Source of the DNA: Nilaparvata lugens
Taxonomy: Eukaryota; Arthropoda; Insecta; Hemiptera; Delphacidae
Length of the DNA: 64,000 nt
Reading direction: 5' to 3'
NCBI RefSeq assembly: GCF_014356525.2
Contig: NC_052508.1
Span: 52,634,442-52,698,441, forward strand
Under the pieces are notes generated by a model that was not told the origin of the DNA, ran no database searches, and saw nothing but the letters and a program-made list of their open reading frames with translations. Position numbers and translations under genes: made by a program. Shown here piece by piece: positions 34,163-47,700 of this stretch; position 1 is the stretch's first letter, and each line of letters starts with the position of its first letter.

Positions 34163-34255
34163 ATTTATTTATTTATTTCATTGACAAATCATAATTATAA
34201 TTTATAATATGATTGGGAGAAGACAACAGGCATAGCCCAAAACTGTCTTCTAAAT
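34163..34255 (-). repeat. LINE-like 3' tail, minus orientation
   Basis: tttatttatttatttcattg ... gattgggagaagacaacagg catagcccaaaactg is the inverse of the tail at 32561-32660. Confidence 0.6.
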
Positions 34256-37200
34256 GTTTACAAATTAAAGTTTAAAAAAAGAATCAGAAAAGAAAAAACA
34301 TCTTCAGCAAAATGAATAGTATAATTGTTTGATTTTGCTAAATAATACTGAATTTGCATTGATATTTGTTTTTATACTGACAATATTATGATATTGACTA
34401 TGACTAATTCATATGAGAATATTCCAAAGTTCATTCTATAAAGACAGGTCGCAGGAGATAGAAGTTCTGTTGAATGAATGATCAGAACTGAATGGTTGAT
34501 GGTAATCAGCTTTGATTTCCTTTCAGTCCGGTTCACTCATGCTAGATAGCGCCACTGGTAGTATCATTGCCGAAAACACTAGACTGGAAAACTTCACAGT
34601 TTTACAGTTTACAAAATTATACTGAGAATCACTAATCCTTTTTATCTGAAACGGTAGTAATTTTACACATCCTCAAGTTAACAAATTTTAAACCATCTTT
34701 AAAATTACAGATTCATAATAATTTATAGTACGGTATTATTATGAAGAGTCACTCGTGACTTGAAATCATCTACTTTTATTGACCATATTCAACTATTATA
34801 TTGTTATTCAAGTAATCCGGTACTCGCTAGTAATTTGAGAAAAACAACTCTGCAGCTTTGCATTTAATCCCTTGCCATCAAAGTCAATTAAGAAAGCATT
34901 GGCGATGTGGTATCCACGCAATTTCACGCTGATAGCTTGACTTGTTTATCATCATGTACTGGAAGCCATTTCCACGCAACTTAACTCCAAACCGACGCCG
35001 CATAACATGCAAAACTGCGAGAAAGTTTTAAAATACACCTGTGAAGCTGAGACGGAGACAAACCGTGAAGGACACTTGTGTTCCAACAACCTGTCAACAG
35101 CACCCGTTGCTTCCCCCTCTCTCTCACACACTGGTTGCAGGTGATATTTGCGTCTCTTTCTAGTTGATCTCAGTCCAGTCTGGAAAAGTATGCACGCAAC
35201 AATCTGCGCGAAATTCCCACGGTGGCCAGAGAGCTTCAAATCACACCTGGTCTGCATGGACTCCAGCCAATTCTCTCTCAATCCAACTGTTTGTCTTTTC
35301 ATCCTAAAGTTTTCTTCATATTAATATGTTATATTCGCTTTATATTATTTTCTCATTAAATCTATATCACATTACTTTCTTGATACGTCTCTAACTCAGA
35401 AGAAGGAACCTGATAAAGCATATAAAATGTTTTTTACTTCGTGGTCTATACCATAATACTAAACGTCCTCTCATCATATTCATTTCTCATTGAATAATTG
35501 CCTCTATCTCCTCTCCAGTCTCCTCACTAGTATCACTCACTCACTAATCCTGTACTACCCTATCATCAATACTTAGCCCACTATTTTTTCTTGGACATTC
35601 TCTTGAATACCAAGTTCACGTCTTTAATGCTTCTTACTCAAAAATTCTCACTCTTCTATGATCGATCTCATTAGCATAATATGTTTCTCTTCCTTGATAC
35701 ATCTCTCTTCCACATCATCTTCTCTTTCATTGAGATTCTCCTTTTTTCAATTTTTATTTTTAATTTTTTTGTATTTCAGACTGTATTGTTTGTGTTTGTT
35801 TGACAAATGAAGTTTCTATTCTATTCTCGCTATCCTGCAAACAAATAACTTCTATATCATAAATATCTCATTCACTTCTTCTCCAAAATATATTTTTCTT
35901 ACTCATATATGATTTTTCCCCAACATTATATTGATTAAACATGTTCGTCACACTATACTCATCAACATACCGTACCATACTCATTATCCATTCCCTACAC
36001 ATATTCTATAAACCACTAAATTTCCTTATAACAGCACCAGCTCCAATTATTCATTAGCTTCTCATTAATTATATCTTTCCATCAACCCTTATCTTTTGAG
36101 ATTAGATGTAGGCCTATATATCAACTATCTCAGAAGTCGATTTATCAATTCTCACTCTCTGGATCACACACATCATCTCTTATCTACTTACACACAAATA
36201 CACATAAACTCTCTCGGTCATTCTCTCCTAGCAATGATTATTATTTGGACCATTTTTCTCAATACTGTTTATCTTCCTAAAATTAACTCTTGCCTTGACC
36301 AAACTCTGCTCCATCATTACTTTCAGTAACACACTTGAAACAGGGGTAAATCTGTCTCATTTACATTCCTGTCCCAAAACCCACCCACTTTTAGACCTCT
36401 CCTTCTAATCTGCCACACTCGTTTCCAGAGACGAGTGATTCTCCAACGGAGAAAAACTTCTTCTCTTCTTCTTCTTCTTCCCCTTCTTCTTTTCCTTATT
36501 CTCTTTTCCTTCTCCAGCAGTCGAGGCGCCTATGCACTGCGCTGCTCTCTGACCGAACTGAACATCCAGCTTTTATTTTGTTGTACTGTAGTTGAAGCAC
36601 AAACTCCCAATCACAACTGCCAACTCTCAGCCGACCACATTCGCACATTTCAACTTTTTGCTGTTTATGTTTATTATGTGTCGAGCCAGTGGTCACGCGA
36701 GTCTCAACAATATGTTTGAGTTTGCTTCTCTCACTCTCCGTCTCTGATACTCTTTCTCTCGGGCGCTTCGCAGGTTTGGCTTGGAATAGCGAAAAGTATT
36801 TGGCATTTTTTCGTGGATTGATCTTCACTGACAGCTTAGTCTTTGAAATGGTTTACTATTTATAGCATCCTGCAATTCCTCTCAATTTAAATAACTACCT
36901 TCGATTATTCTAATCTCATTACAGTGATCTCATTACAATGAGTCTAAATTGTGATGCCAATCCATGTACCAATTCATATTATTTGATCAAACACATTATA
37001 ATGTTAGAAAGAAAAAACAGCTAGCCCTTTTGAAATTTCTCTTTTTTTCTTAAATTTAGTTCATTAAAATACCGGCAGTGAATAGAAATACAGTGAGCGT
37101 TGATCCTGAATTTGATCCTGTACTGTGAGCAGTCTATTTTTTATCTCAGTTGAGTAGTTCCAACAACAACTGTTCTCCAAATTGAAGAATCTGTAAGAAG

Positions 37201-37582
37201 AAATTACAGAATGCAATAAATTTGTAGTAGATCTCTTCAATCTACTCCTACGCAGTAGATATCCAATTACTTTCCTTACAAGACAATTTTCAGCCGAACG
37301 AACGATGTTGGAGTTCCTTGAAGAGCACAACGAAAATATCATCAAGGTCACACAAAACTGAGGTGTCTCCCAATCCAAAAACAACAGGATTGTAAAACAG
37401 GAATTCTTGAATAATTATTGCCGCGTCCAGCAATAAGCAACTGGTCTCCTCTTCTCCTGGTGAATCTGTGAGAACAGAATGCAGAGAGCTGCGGTAGGAG
37501 CCAGGTGTGAGACAGTAGTCGCCACAGAGTGAGATGACGACTGGAGACTGGAGCACTGGAGCTGGAGCTCACTGGAGCTCAC
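34256..37582. other. Non-coding stretch with CT-rich patches
   Basis: No gene was recognised. Long pyrimidine-biased sequence spans about 35500-36500, with a TTC-rich patch at 36460-36500. Frames of about 95-115 codons on both strands (36435-36828, 34952-35302) are leucine/serine-rich by composition and are not supported as genes. Confidence 0.4.
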
Positions 37583-37712
37583 CTGTTGTTTGGCCGTGAG
37601 AAAGTCCTCGTTCCCAGGAGTTCCAGCCACACCGCTGGATGTTTGGAAGCTGGAACCAGCGTCAAAGCTACTGCCACCTGTATCGTAGAAATCCAACTCC
37701 CTTCTCCCTTCA
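37583..37712 (-). CDS. Candidate internal exon of an unidentified host gene
   Basis: On the minus strand, a CT-repeat pyrimidine tract ends in CCCAG at 37713. It is followed by a 130-bp stop-free segment ending AACAACAG|GTGAGC at 37583, an excellent 5' splice site. The 43 encoded residues are Gly/Ser-rich but ordered (ELDFYDTGGSSFDAG; GTPGNEDFLTAKQQ). They look like the disordered N-terminal part of a cytoplasmic or membrane-trafficking protein. I do not recognise the family. Codon usage is GC-richer than the flanks. Neighbouring exons were not found. The frame also continues through the splice sites, so exon status rests on the splice signals. Confidence 0.45.
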
Positions 37713-39492
37713 CTGGGAGAGAGAGAGAGAGAGAGTGATAAAGAGAGAGTGAAAGAGACTATTATTGCGACCACTGGCGCCGCCAATACCAGACCGCTGA
37801 CAGAAAAAAACTAAAAAATATCAAATCCCTCCAACTCACCACTCACCTTGTTACCTGGCCTGCCGTTATAGAGGTGATCTACTACCTGTAAAGATATACA
37901 GGTATACTAGCCTGAAGAATATAAGTGATCTACCTTTTATAAATAGATATACAGTACATGAACTAGCTGTAAGCCTACCTGTGATGTACTACCATCTGAA
38001 GAAAGATAGGTATATTATATGAATGATTCTACAAGAGATCTATCTTATATTTTTATAGATATATGAGGACTACCTGGGTACCTGTGATGGTCCTTTTACT
38101 TTCAACATCCCTGGATAACGGTGCACCTAAAGTGTAATATTGTGTAACATGAGGGGCGGATGTTTTATTTTATTGGGATGGAATGTTGGCGAAATGAACT
38201 TGGGTGGTTTGAGGTTAATTTTTTGTTTAGATTGATTGTATTTTGTACTGTCGCAGCTTGCAGTCTCTTCCTGTAAGATTATTATTGTGAACATAATATT
38301 GGTTTCCATTACTGTTAATTGGTATTATTGTTTAAAAGAGCTGACGAAACCTAACCTTTTTGGACTAATTATAATCAAAATTCGGGAATGAAACCGGAGT
38401 TGTCATTCCCAATCATTATTTGATTACGAATTTTTATCATTGATGAATAATAAATTACTGTCCAATTCCATACTTCTCATGAATACCATTTTTTTCTAAT
38501 TGCATTGGCATTACTTCCTAACATCGAATAAATGCTGCGAAGGCTGTTGTTGATATAAGTTCAACAGATATAATTGAGAAAATAGACGTAATATTTGGAC
38601 ATTTTTTCTATATAAAAAAAATCTCAGATAGGGAATATTTTCTCTGGAAGAGAATAAGAGAGATAGTTGCATTACTGTATCACATATATATAGAAATAAA
38701 AAAATTAAACTATATTTTTCAGCATGAATACACTGAGAATAAATCACTGTCACATAATCATGTCACAATGTAGGCCTACTGTATTCACTTACGAACTAGT
38801 CTTCTCATTTCGAGGGTTGAAAACCTATTCCTCTGTAATTTTTAGTTTCCTTCAGCTATGTTGTCAATTATACTCATTCATATTCAACTTCCTCTCAATT
38901 AATGTTTTCAATAAATAGAAAACATCGAGTCATCAGTGTCAAATAGAAGTCTAAAAACTCTTGGTGATACATATTTTGCATTTGCATATCACTTTTATAT
39001 CCAACTTCCGCTCAACAAATCTCTTTCATAAATGGATGGTATCAAGTGCCAAATCCAAACATAAGACTACAAATACGCATAGCTTATTTTGCTTATTTCC
39101 AGTCTGGACGTCTGGAGGTGGATGAACATAAAACATGACAAAATCTGTTCACGATTTCCAATCCAGATGTTTTGCTAAGAAAGTGTCGTCTCTTCCCGTG
39201 ACACCGATAAAAGCAGGCGAAATTCACAGCTGGTCGGTCACTCGAAAAGTAAACAGAATCCGAAAACCTCCTCAGAGAAGGATGGAGGATGTGAAGATCA
39301 ATTGGTGAGAAAGAGAGGGAAACTTTGGAAAGGCATGTGTGTTGATGGTAAGTATTAGGAAGCCTGGACTATGTCGGTGATGTGTTCGAGAGTTGCTGCT
39401 CATTTTTGAGTTGAACACGTGATTTTGGTGAAGCAAGATCTGTTGCCCCTGTGTGGTGTCCCTGGTGAACTTTCAAGTACAACCGACAGCCA
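37713..39492. other. Non-coding stretch
   Basis: Immediately 3' is a (GA)n run (37715-37737), which forms the pyrimidine tract of the candidate exon on the other strand. The remainder is AT-rich with scattered ATA-rich short repeats (37880-38060) and no recognisable gene. Confidence 0.4.
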
Positions 39493-39510
39493 ACACACAC
39501 ACACACACAC

Positions 39511-39596
<86 letters not shown>
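39493..39596. repeat. (CA)n microsatellite
   Basis: About 100 bp of CA dinucleotides with two single-base phase breaks. The His/Thr and Cys/Val frames over it are artefacts. Confidence 0.95.
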
Positions 39597-39597
<1 letters not shown>

Positions 39598-42230
39598 AAT
39601 AGAAGCCAGAAGTCAGTTGGAAGTTAGTTAGTTGGAAAACACAGATTCACATTTGCCAGAGATCGGCTCAGAACAGACGTATTCACACCCCCGATAATGA
39701 AAACAGGAACAGAAAACAGTCGCACAGTGCTTCTGGTGGAGTGTTCGATCGGTCAAAAATAATACGCCTCGAAGAACATGGAACACACACCACTAACGGC
39801 GAGTGCTGCTTTGAACTGTGATTGAATGTAAATGTAACAGATCTGGATTGTGAAACATGCCACCAGTACAGCAAGCACTCTTCTCATGCCACTGTAAACT
39901 AATCGCCTCTCCTATCATCATTTCCACACCCACGATCCCTCTCCAAAAAAATTGTTGCAGAGATTGGATTCGGATTAGTTCATCTTCTACTGATCACTTC
40001 AGATCTTGTTAGGATTCGGAGCAGGATAATTCAAATTCAAATTTCAAACTCAAATTTTGAAAAGGATTTAGATTAAATGTTGTTCTTGAATCAGTTATCT
40101 TTTTTTGTTTGATTTTCCATTTCATTTTTACCACGATCCTCTTTTACAATTCCATTAATATCTTGTACTTCTTAGATGATATTTTATCAGAACACTATAC
40201 TTGTAAACTGAAGTGGGAGACGGGATTTAATCATTTTGTGATTCGTGTTTTCATGCTGTGCAGGAATCTATTTATGTATTTTTAAATTCAATTTTTTATA
40301 GCGATTCTAGTAGAGTTTATAAATTAACGTTGTAATTTCTTATCTCATGAAGTTTCATAATAATGATTGAAGATGATGATTTCTTGATTCATTCCGAACT
40401 ATGATGTATTTTAACATCGTAGTGTTTTATTGTATCGAACATCGACATGCAGTCAATATCATTTATAATCGATTTAGATTACTTACTTACTCCGTTAATA
40501 GAGTACATTGAAGTTACATTGGGGTACATTCAACCTGTTATACATTTATTCCTGCAACTACAATAGTAACTGTATAACTGTAATAACTTATAGTTTTTCC
40601 AAACACCACTTGGAAAAGTGCATGAATCCGTGCCTGGTTAGTGTTCTATGGAAATTAGAGCTCTATTTCCATTTATCTTGCAACTGGATCTTGTTCATTT
40701 TGTCACGTTTTGAAAATGATATTATTGTTTTCGACACCAGTAAATGACAAGCTCTCAGATTATTGAGAATTCAAACAGACGCTTAATCATCATTTATACG
40801 AGGTGACTGAACCAGTAAATGCTGAAAACTAACTGGGGAATTTTTCATTTCCTTTCTTTCTCTAAACTAATGCTATTTAATGCATTTCGTGAAAACTCTC
40901 CAAAAGGTAAAATTTGAAAAATTGGTTACCAAATCCGACATTCTTTCTGACAAATCTTTGAAGATTTCAAAGTTGGAGCTGTCCACCGTTGGATGACTAG
41001 AGCAAACTGCTTAGAGAACCAACTTTAACAATGTAATTTTTTTCATTATTATAGGATAGGAACCTGATTATATACTACATAGAAACCTTATTTGATATCA
41101 TATAAACCTCATTTTGACCATCATTTGTGAACCTGTTGCACAGCTTCCTATTATTATTTGTGCCATCTCTGATAATACTGATTGTAATTAGAGAGTACAG
41201 TACAACGCTAACTGTAGGAGGTAAACAATAGTGATTTTATAAGCTCAAAAAAATGAAGAAATCCACGTAATCCATTGACTTGAAAATTTGAAGAAGTAGA
41301 ATATTTCCAGTAGTATAAATTTTTAATAGTCAATAGTCAATATCCTAATCTGTTTAATTCATTTTCAGTATAATAATAAGAATTCAATACATTGTAATAA
41401 TAGTTCTAATATTAATAGTTTTTTTTTTATTTGTAACATTTTATTGTATTTTATTTGTTTTGTGATTCTTTGTTATTTTGTTTTGTCTTGTCTTGTGTTT
41501 TAATAAATTGAAATTGAAATTAAGATTAGGACTGTCCTGAGTCTGAATTGTATATTTTATTGAAGAAAATGTATTTTGTTAATTAGTACAAGACGAACCA
41601 TTCCTCGACGCAGGCCTAGCCTAATGAGGAGTGTACTTGATTTTTTTTTTCAATAAAATTGTAAAATGAGGTGGATAAAGAGGAGATATGAAAAAAATGA
41701 AGAAGTTCACATGAAAGTATAACTATTCAATAGTATAGTGATAATAGATTTATTAGACAAATAGAAAATACCTGTTGAATCTACACATTTCTTTCCAACA
41801 CCTACTTAATTAGCAATGTATGAGTTCATTTTTCACGAAGCAAAATACTCAAATACTAATAATGTCATGAAGTCCATTATCATTCCACCTAGATTTTTAA
41901 TAGGACATAATTGAATTTAGGATAATCCTTGTAACAAGGACCTTGTTCTTCGTTGAAGATGAGCTCAGATACCTCATGATCTCCGTTGGTGAAGCTCTCT
42001 CATGAGTTTCATTACTGAATTCCCAACTCTTTGGTGAAGCTGAACTGAGTGCTGTGATTGGTTGGCTCGGCGGTGCTATGAGAACAGAGTGAGTTTCGTG
42101 ACATTTCCAAGGCGAGCAGCGTGTGGAGGAGATCACGTCAAGCCACATTCTTTGTCAGCCGGCAATTGCAAAGCAAGAGTGGCTTCATTACAAGAGACAC
42201 CACAGCCCAGACAGTATTGCGTTTCTATAG
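39597..42230. other. Non-coding stretch including a LINE-like tail
   Basis: No gene was recognised. At about 41431-41522, a T-rich run (ttttattgtattttatttgt) followed by taataaattgaaattgaaat resembles the 3' end of an RTE-type LINE with a short tandem tail. Confidence 0.4.
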
Positions 42231-42315
42231 TCAGATTCACTTTAACCTATCACTATTGGTTGAGTGGAAAGCATTGCTGACATTCATTAGGAAATCTGAC
42301 AGTTCAAAGTGGATC
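42231..42315. repeat. Short palindromic MITE copy
   Basis: gtcagattcactttaaccta, core tattggttgagtggaaagca, and right arm aatctgacagttcaaagtgg. Clear match to the family. Confidence 0.7.
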
Positions 42316-42890
42316 TTGCCACACTTTGTTGCTGGTGGCTTTATTCCTGGGCCTTGTAGTCGAAAATATTGTCATTTTCTACTGATATAGCAAGGCGAAC
42401 AAGCAGGAAAAACTGTAACATACAGAAGAAGAAGTCGTCGTTTTTCAATAACTGAATGAAATAACTCTTAATATTTTTTACTGCATCATCCTTCATTTAT
42501 CTAACCCAAATATCGTTCTCTTCTAATCTTATAAGTTATACTGAATCGTTGTGGATATTTAATCAAGTACGATTCTTTTGTTTTCCTTTTTTATTGTACT
42601 GTTATGCTATTAGATATGTCAATAAGGCTCGAACTGGAATTAGTCTGTGAGCCTTTCTATGCTATGTTTGTATTGAAAGTAAGAAATGTATCCGTCTTTC
42701 GGAGACGATAAGTCGTCGGACCCGATTACCAAAAAAAGTAACCTCTCATCTCTCACTCATTACCCACGCACAAGCCTAAGAGCTTATGTGGGAATCACCC
42801 TCAGTATTATTATTATTATTAAATCAATTGCATTATGCATCAAATCTATTATACTTGATTATGCCTCATACTCCAATGTACTCCATAATC

Positions 42891-43526
42891 ATATACTATT
42901 AAACGAGCAACTTCTGTTGATATGTTTAGATGTTTGGATGTTTATATGTTTGTATTTCACTGGATCTCGAAAACGGCTCTAACGATTCTCACGAAATTCA
43001 GAAAATAGTAGGTTTATAATATAAAGATTAGATTGCACTAGGTCTCATCCCTGGGAAAACTCGCTGAAGGACATTAAAAGGATAATTATTATTTATCCTT
43101 GGAAAAACAGCTGATAATAATTATTTTGTCGTCTGTTGGTGATGGAAGTGAGTGAGCCAGTTCATGTGTGTGGGACTGCGTCAAAATTATGACTCAGCTG
43201 TTGAACTATTGTAATCATTCAATCAGGTACTTAGTGACGGTTGCAAAAAAGCCGGGTTATTTTCAATCCTGATTAATTCCAGTGGATCCATCTTTTTGAA
43301 ATGGTCTTCTCTGATTTGGTTCACGTGAAGCTAATCAGGATTAAAATTTAACCGGCTTTTGTGCAACTGGGCCTTTGTGAGGGAAATTTTTGCATTCCTC
43401 TGGGAATTAATTTCAATTTACTGTAATTAGATAGAACATTTCTGTATGAATGTTATTATAATTTCTTCTTTCGTAATAAATTTTCTACGCTTTTGCACTC
43501 CAGAGCGAAGCTCGGTCCCCGATATT
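42891..43526 (+). repeat. Interspersed repeat, uninterrupted copy (empty site)
   Basis: It starts catatactattaaacgagca and ends gagcgaagctcggtccccga tatt. It aligns along its length with 6705-7329 plus 16093-16189. Across the point where the LTR element inserted in the other copy, this copy reads gatagaacatttctgtatga atg without interruption. It contains the same embedded inverted repeat (43240-43374). Confidence 0.8.
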
Positions 43527-43530
43527 ATCT

Positions 43531-43804
43531 CATTATACTCAAAAGCTTTTGAGTCATTGGAGCTGAATAGTTCAACCATCAAGATATTACTAAAGTCTAT
43601 CAAACTTACTAAATCTTGTAATAATTTTACAACTAGTGATTGGTGATTAAAAAACAAGGATTTCTTGTTTGAGAATTCAACAATTATGAGCTGATAAAAT
43701 CGTTCCAGCTTGAAGATCATCTGATTGAAGTCATCCACTGCAACTCCTACTATAGAGGATTCTTTAAAAAAGTAAAATCTGTCTTTTGATCCCCAAAAAT
43801 ATGT
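43531..43804 (-). CDS. Candidate 3' exon of an unidentified minus-strand gene
   Basis: Stop-free minus frame beginning near 43804 and running into the interspersed repeat tail at 43526, where it would be disrupted. The peptide (for example VGVAVDDFNQMIFKLERF and LLQDLVSLIDFSNIL) has an amphipathic, protein-like pattern rather than low complexity. No family was recognised. It lies just downstream of a better-supported exon at 43820-43966. The link between them is inferred; the frame of that exon reaches a TAA right after its donor. Confidence 0.3.
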
Positions 43805-43819
43805 CATTTCTTATATTAC

Positions 43820-43966
43820 CTTACTCAGATTTGTAAAGATTTCATTTGAAGATAAAAAACGTTGTCTTTTTGTAAAGAAGTTGGATAACAATACTGGTTT
43901 TTTGGCGTTTTGCCAGTTCTGCGAATCCGGAATGATGTCTGCAAAACATGCGGCCTTTTTGACAAG
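43820..43966 (-). CDS. Candidate internal exon (49 codons), unidentified gene
   Basis: On the minus strand, ttttgtgtttttcag at 43967 precedes a 147-bp stop-free segment, exactly 49 codons. It ends CTGAGTAAG|GTAATA, an acceptable 5' splice site. The peptide includes KKAACFADIIPDSQNWQ and LLSNFFTKRQRFLSSNE. Composition is normal for a protein and GC is higher than the flanks. It may belong with the frames at 44467-44715 and 43531-43804. The function is unknown to me. Confidence 0.45.
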
Positions 43967-44466
43967 CTGAAAAACACAAAATTAGAATTAAGTCATTTTA
44001 CAGACGAATGTAATATGGCAGTAACATGACAAATTCTTCAATTTACATAAATTATTAAATTTTCTGCAGCGAATTCTGTGACGTATTTTAGAGAAGGTAT
44101 TTAAAAAGCAATTCAAATTTTTATTAAAAAGAGAGCTTATTCAAATTCTAAAATTTAGCGTCAATATTTCTCAATTTCCTTAGGATTTGATTGGATTTAG
44201 AAGCAGATTTTGCAAGTATTTAATGTTGAATTCAAAAATTCAATCTCAAGGATTAATGACCCGTGAATGTTCACAATTTGTAAAATATTCAGTTATAAAT
44301 TTTTAATTTCTCAAGCTGCAGTGGTGTGACCTATATTCTATCATAATCGATTCACCGCGATATTTCGAAACTGTTAGTTTCTTATTGAAGAAATGAATGA
44401 AATCCATCATAATTATAGAGCTTCAGCTACAATTTTAGTTGCATGGTGTTGTTTTTCTCATTAATT

Positions 44467-44715
44467 TTAAATTACTACTGTACTCTGAAATAACGGAAGC
44501 CACGTCGAATGCTGAATGTCATTACTTGCATTCAGAGTGAGATTGGTAATTCTCTTGAGAACTGAAAGTCTCATTTCTCCTCTGTTGCTAATATAGATAA
44601 TAGTTTTCCAATAACAGTGTTTTGCTGATAATTTATTGTCTTGATTGAGTTGAAGAATTATGATTTCCTTCACAGACTCTCCCATGTATCGATAGAAAGG
44701 TTCCAATCTTTCCAT
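44467..44715 (-). CDS. Candidate first exon of the minus-strand gene
   Basis: Starts at ATG 44715. It encodes about 80 residues, including MERLEPFYRYMGESVKEI, CYWKTIIYISNRGEMRL and SVLKRITNLTLNAS. Possible donors are GCAA|GTAATG near 44525 and ACA|GTAGTA near 44478. The mixed hydrophobic/charged pattern is protein-like. Assignment to the same gene as 43820-43966 is inferred from strand and order only. Confidence 0.35.
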   Translation of the reverse strand: MERLEPFYRYMGESVKEIIILQLNQDNKLSAKHCYWKTIIYISNRGEMRLSVLKRITNLTLNASNDIQHSTWLPLFQSTVVI

Positions 44716-47700
44716 TATCACACATAAATTAAAGTGATTTTCTTGTAAAACTTTATTAAAAAACTTAAGAAGCTCATTGGCTCGACAAGAGTTTGAACTA
44801 GGAACAATTATTGTAGAAAAGTTCTGAAAATAACTTTATTACCCCAACCCCAATTCTCCCACATTATCTTTTGAAGCATTCACAATATTGCATTATCGAT
44901 TTTGAAATAGTTGATGAGTAGACTCTATATAGGCTACTAAAGCATTTCCTGGTCTATTGTATATTTATTGTAACATATTGAAATTTGATAGGCAAGTAAA
45001 ATCGCTATTTGGAAGAATTTTATAGGTCTGAAGTAAAATGGCTGGTCTATTATCGCCAAATGCGATAACAACAATTGAACGATTAGATAATAACGGGTAC
45101 CATGGCTAAAATTAGAACAGCCGAATAGAAAAAGAATGTTATTTGCTACTTATTATATAAAGTATTGGAAGATTTGAGGTTAGGCTTGAAATACCTACTG
45201 ATCGGCGACCTAATAATCGACCAAGTCGCATAATGTGAAATCTAGCCAGACACCTTGGCAAAAATTTATTGTAAATAAATGGTATTCAACTGGAGGACTT
45301 TGGAAAGCACATGGCTAATTGTTGTAGAAGGAGAAACAACTTATAAATCCCAAAAAATCTATTATCTGTAATGAATATACATAAACCACCAAATGAAAAT
45401 AAATTAGAATATTAAGGAAGTGGGATATTCCTAGGCGCATGGGTACATTAATGAATTTGCATGAACAAATCAAATTGCAGTAATCGATGGGCGGCAATAG
45501 AGAGCCGATTCAAATGTATATATAAATATTTCTGTAAATGATAAGAATTTATAAATTATCACTACTCAGTTTATGTATCGGATATGGTCCGAGAAATTAT
45601 AAATTGTTTTCCCCAAGATATAGGTGATAATTTAGTAGATTGGCACGGACTATTTGATCCTTTTAATGGCGTATTAGTAAATCATTTAAATATATGTAAA
45701 TTTGTAAGTCGGAAATGAAATTGTAGAAATAAGAGTAGAACCTGCCCACTTGCCTGCCAGACGCCACTATGGAACGACACTAAAATTTGTAGAGCACAAG
45801 ACCCTTTGTTAAATTGTACTTTTGAAAGACTTAAAGTTTAAATTCATTAATTAATTTTCATAAGACTTAGTGATGCTGCATTAAAGCGAAAGTCATTTAA
45901 ACATTTATTTATTCCCTTGGAGATGACGACTTCGGCCACCAAAAATCCAGGACGACCAGGAAATTCGGATCGCCGCCAACATCTTGTAAAAATTCAGAAC
46001 GTGAGTGATAAATTATCGAAATATATAAAGTTAGGGCGCCCTCAGTGCTTCGAGTGAAACAAATATTAAAAGCTAGCTCGTCGGAAAGGTTATAAATATT
46101 AAAAATTATTATAAAACTTGCGCAAGTCTTAAGAAGGTACAAGAAATATATTTTATTAGCTAAGAGTTATATCAAATTTGCATATCCAAAGGTGCACAGA
46201 TTAAAGGAATATTTAATTTTAATCTTATAATATACACATGCTCACTCAATCATTGATTTTATTTAACAATTTGTGCAGATATAATGTAGCTCTTGTTCAC
46301 TGCATAAATTGATTTATCTACTTCCATTAGAGGCTGAATCTTAAGCCCTAAGAGATATATATAATATATTATTGAGAAATATTCTGAGATCTAAAGATTT
46401 AATATATTTATAATTTATGATTTATCAATTGATTATCTTTAGGATTTTTGGAAAGAAGATATACAGTGAGATTTTTTAAATCGACAAGCAGCAGCAAGTC
46501 AATACCTGAGCTGCATGAAAATAAATGCATATTATTAATGAATTAAAGCACATGGTAACGTTTCGTGCTAAAGAGCTAAAAAGTAGTGAGCCAATCTGTG
46601 ATATTTTATTCTTGTTATATTTGTTCCTATATTTATTGTGTGTGCTGTTTGCTCTATATGTTTCCACATTTATTTGGTTTTTGATATTTATTTGTACAAT
46701 ATATGTATCAAATTTTTTATGGTGTATCCTTTATTTGATTCCCAAATTCCATGCATGACCAATCTCATATTTATTTATCGAATTATCAGTATTGAATTAT
46801 TAAGAAAATTACCATCCGATTTTATCCTTAATAGAATAAGCTGGTTTACTCAGCAATATATTGCATTGATAATTAAATCTCTGGAAATAGTACGTTCCAA
46901 AGATTTATATAAATTGTCCAAGAGCAGTAAACTGTGAGTGCTCCTGAGCTAACTTATAAGAACTTTATCTAAGTTGCATTCTAAGAACCACAACCAGAGT
47001 TATATATTTTTTGCACTCATGCTTTACCTACTGCAGCCAAGCCAGGCAAACCGTTATTTTTAAAAATAACGTCAGATTATTTATTATTTTCACAAGAAGA
47101 CATTGACCGGGAGAGAAAAACGAAGGATACACCTTGTACTATTTCTCTTCCATATTCAGATAAAATTTTGAAAGTCCAAAAGAGGGTTATGATTTTAATT
47201 TTCTGGAATCTTGTCCATTTTTACTCAAAAACAACAGAGACTGAGAATTTAAAATTAGACGGTTGAAAAACAGGATAAAAAACAAATTGTCTATTGATGT
47301 GAGGTAGTTCTGCGCAAGATTCTTCTATTTCACATTAGGTTTGTGTCTATATGTGAAAAATGTATATTCGTTCAAATCGTACATTAGTCGATTGCATATT
47401 GAACTCCTACCTTGAATTTGAAATTGAATTAAATCGATAACTACTACAATACTTCACCAACCCAAATCCACATAGACAGCTATGAGACAATTTACTGGTC
47501 TCTGTCTCAACCAGCCTGAATCCACTCTGCTTACCATGAGTCAATTATACTGTTCCCAATCTCAGGCCCAGCCAATCTATTGTATCACAATTCGGCTCGC
47601 AATTTAAGGTTCATGGGCAAGTCAACTGGTCCGCCCTTGACTTCGCATGATCACTGATAATCACATGGATGTTGCAATTCTCAAACAATGCTATTAGAAT

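Noticed and set aside
36435..36828. Leu-rich 94-codon plus frame resembling a signal peptide
   Set aside because: The leucine run is a TTC/CTT simple repeat; no continuation or splice support.
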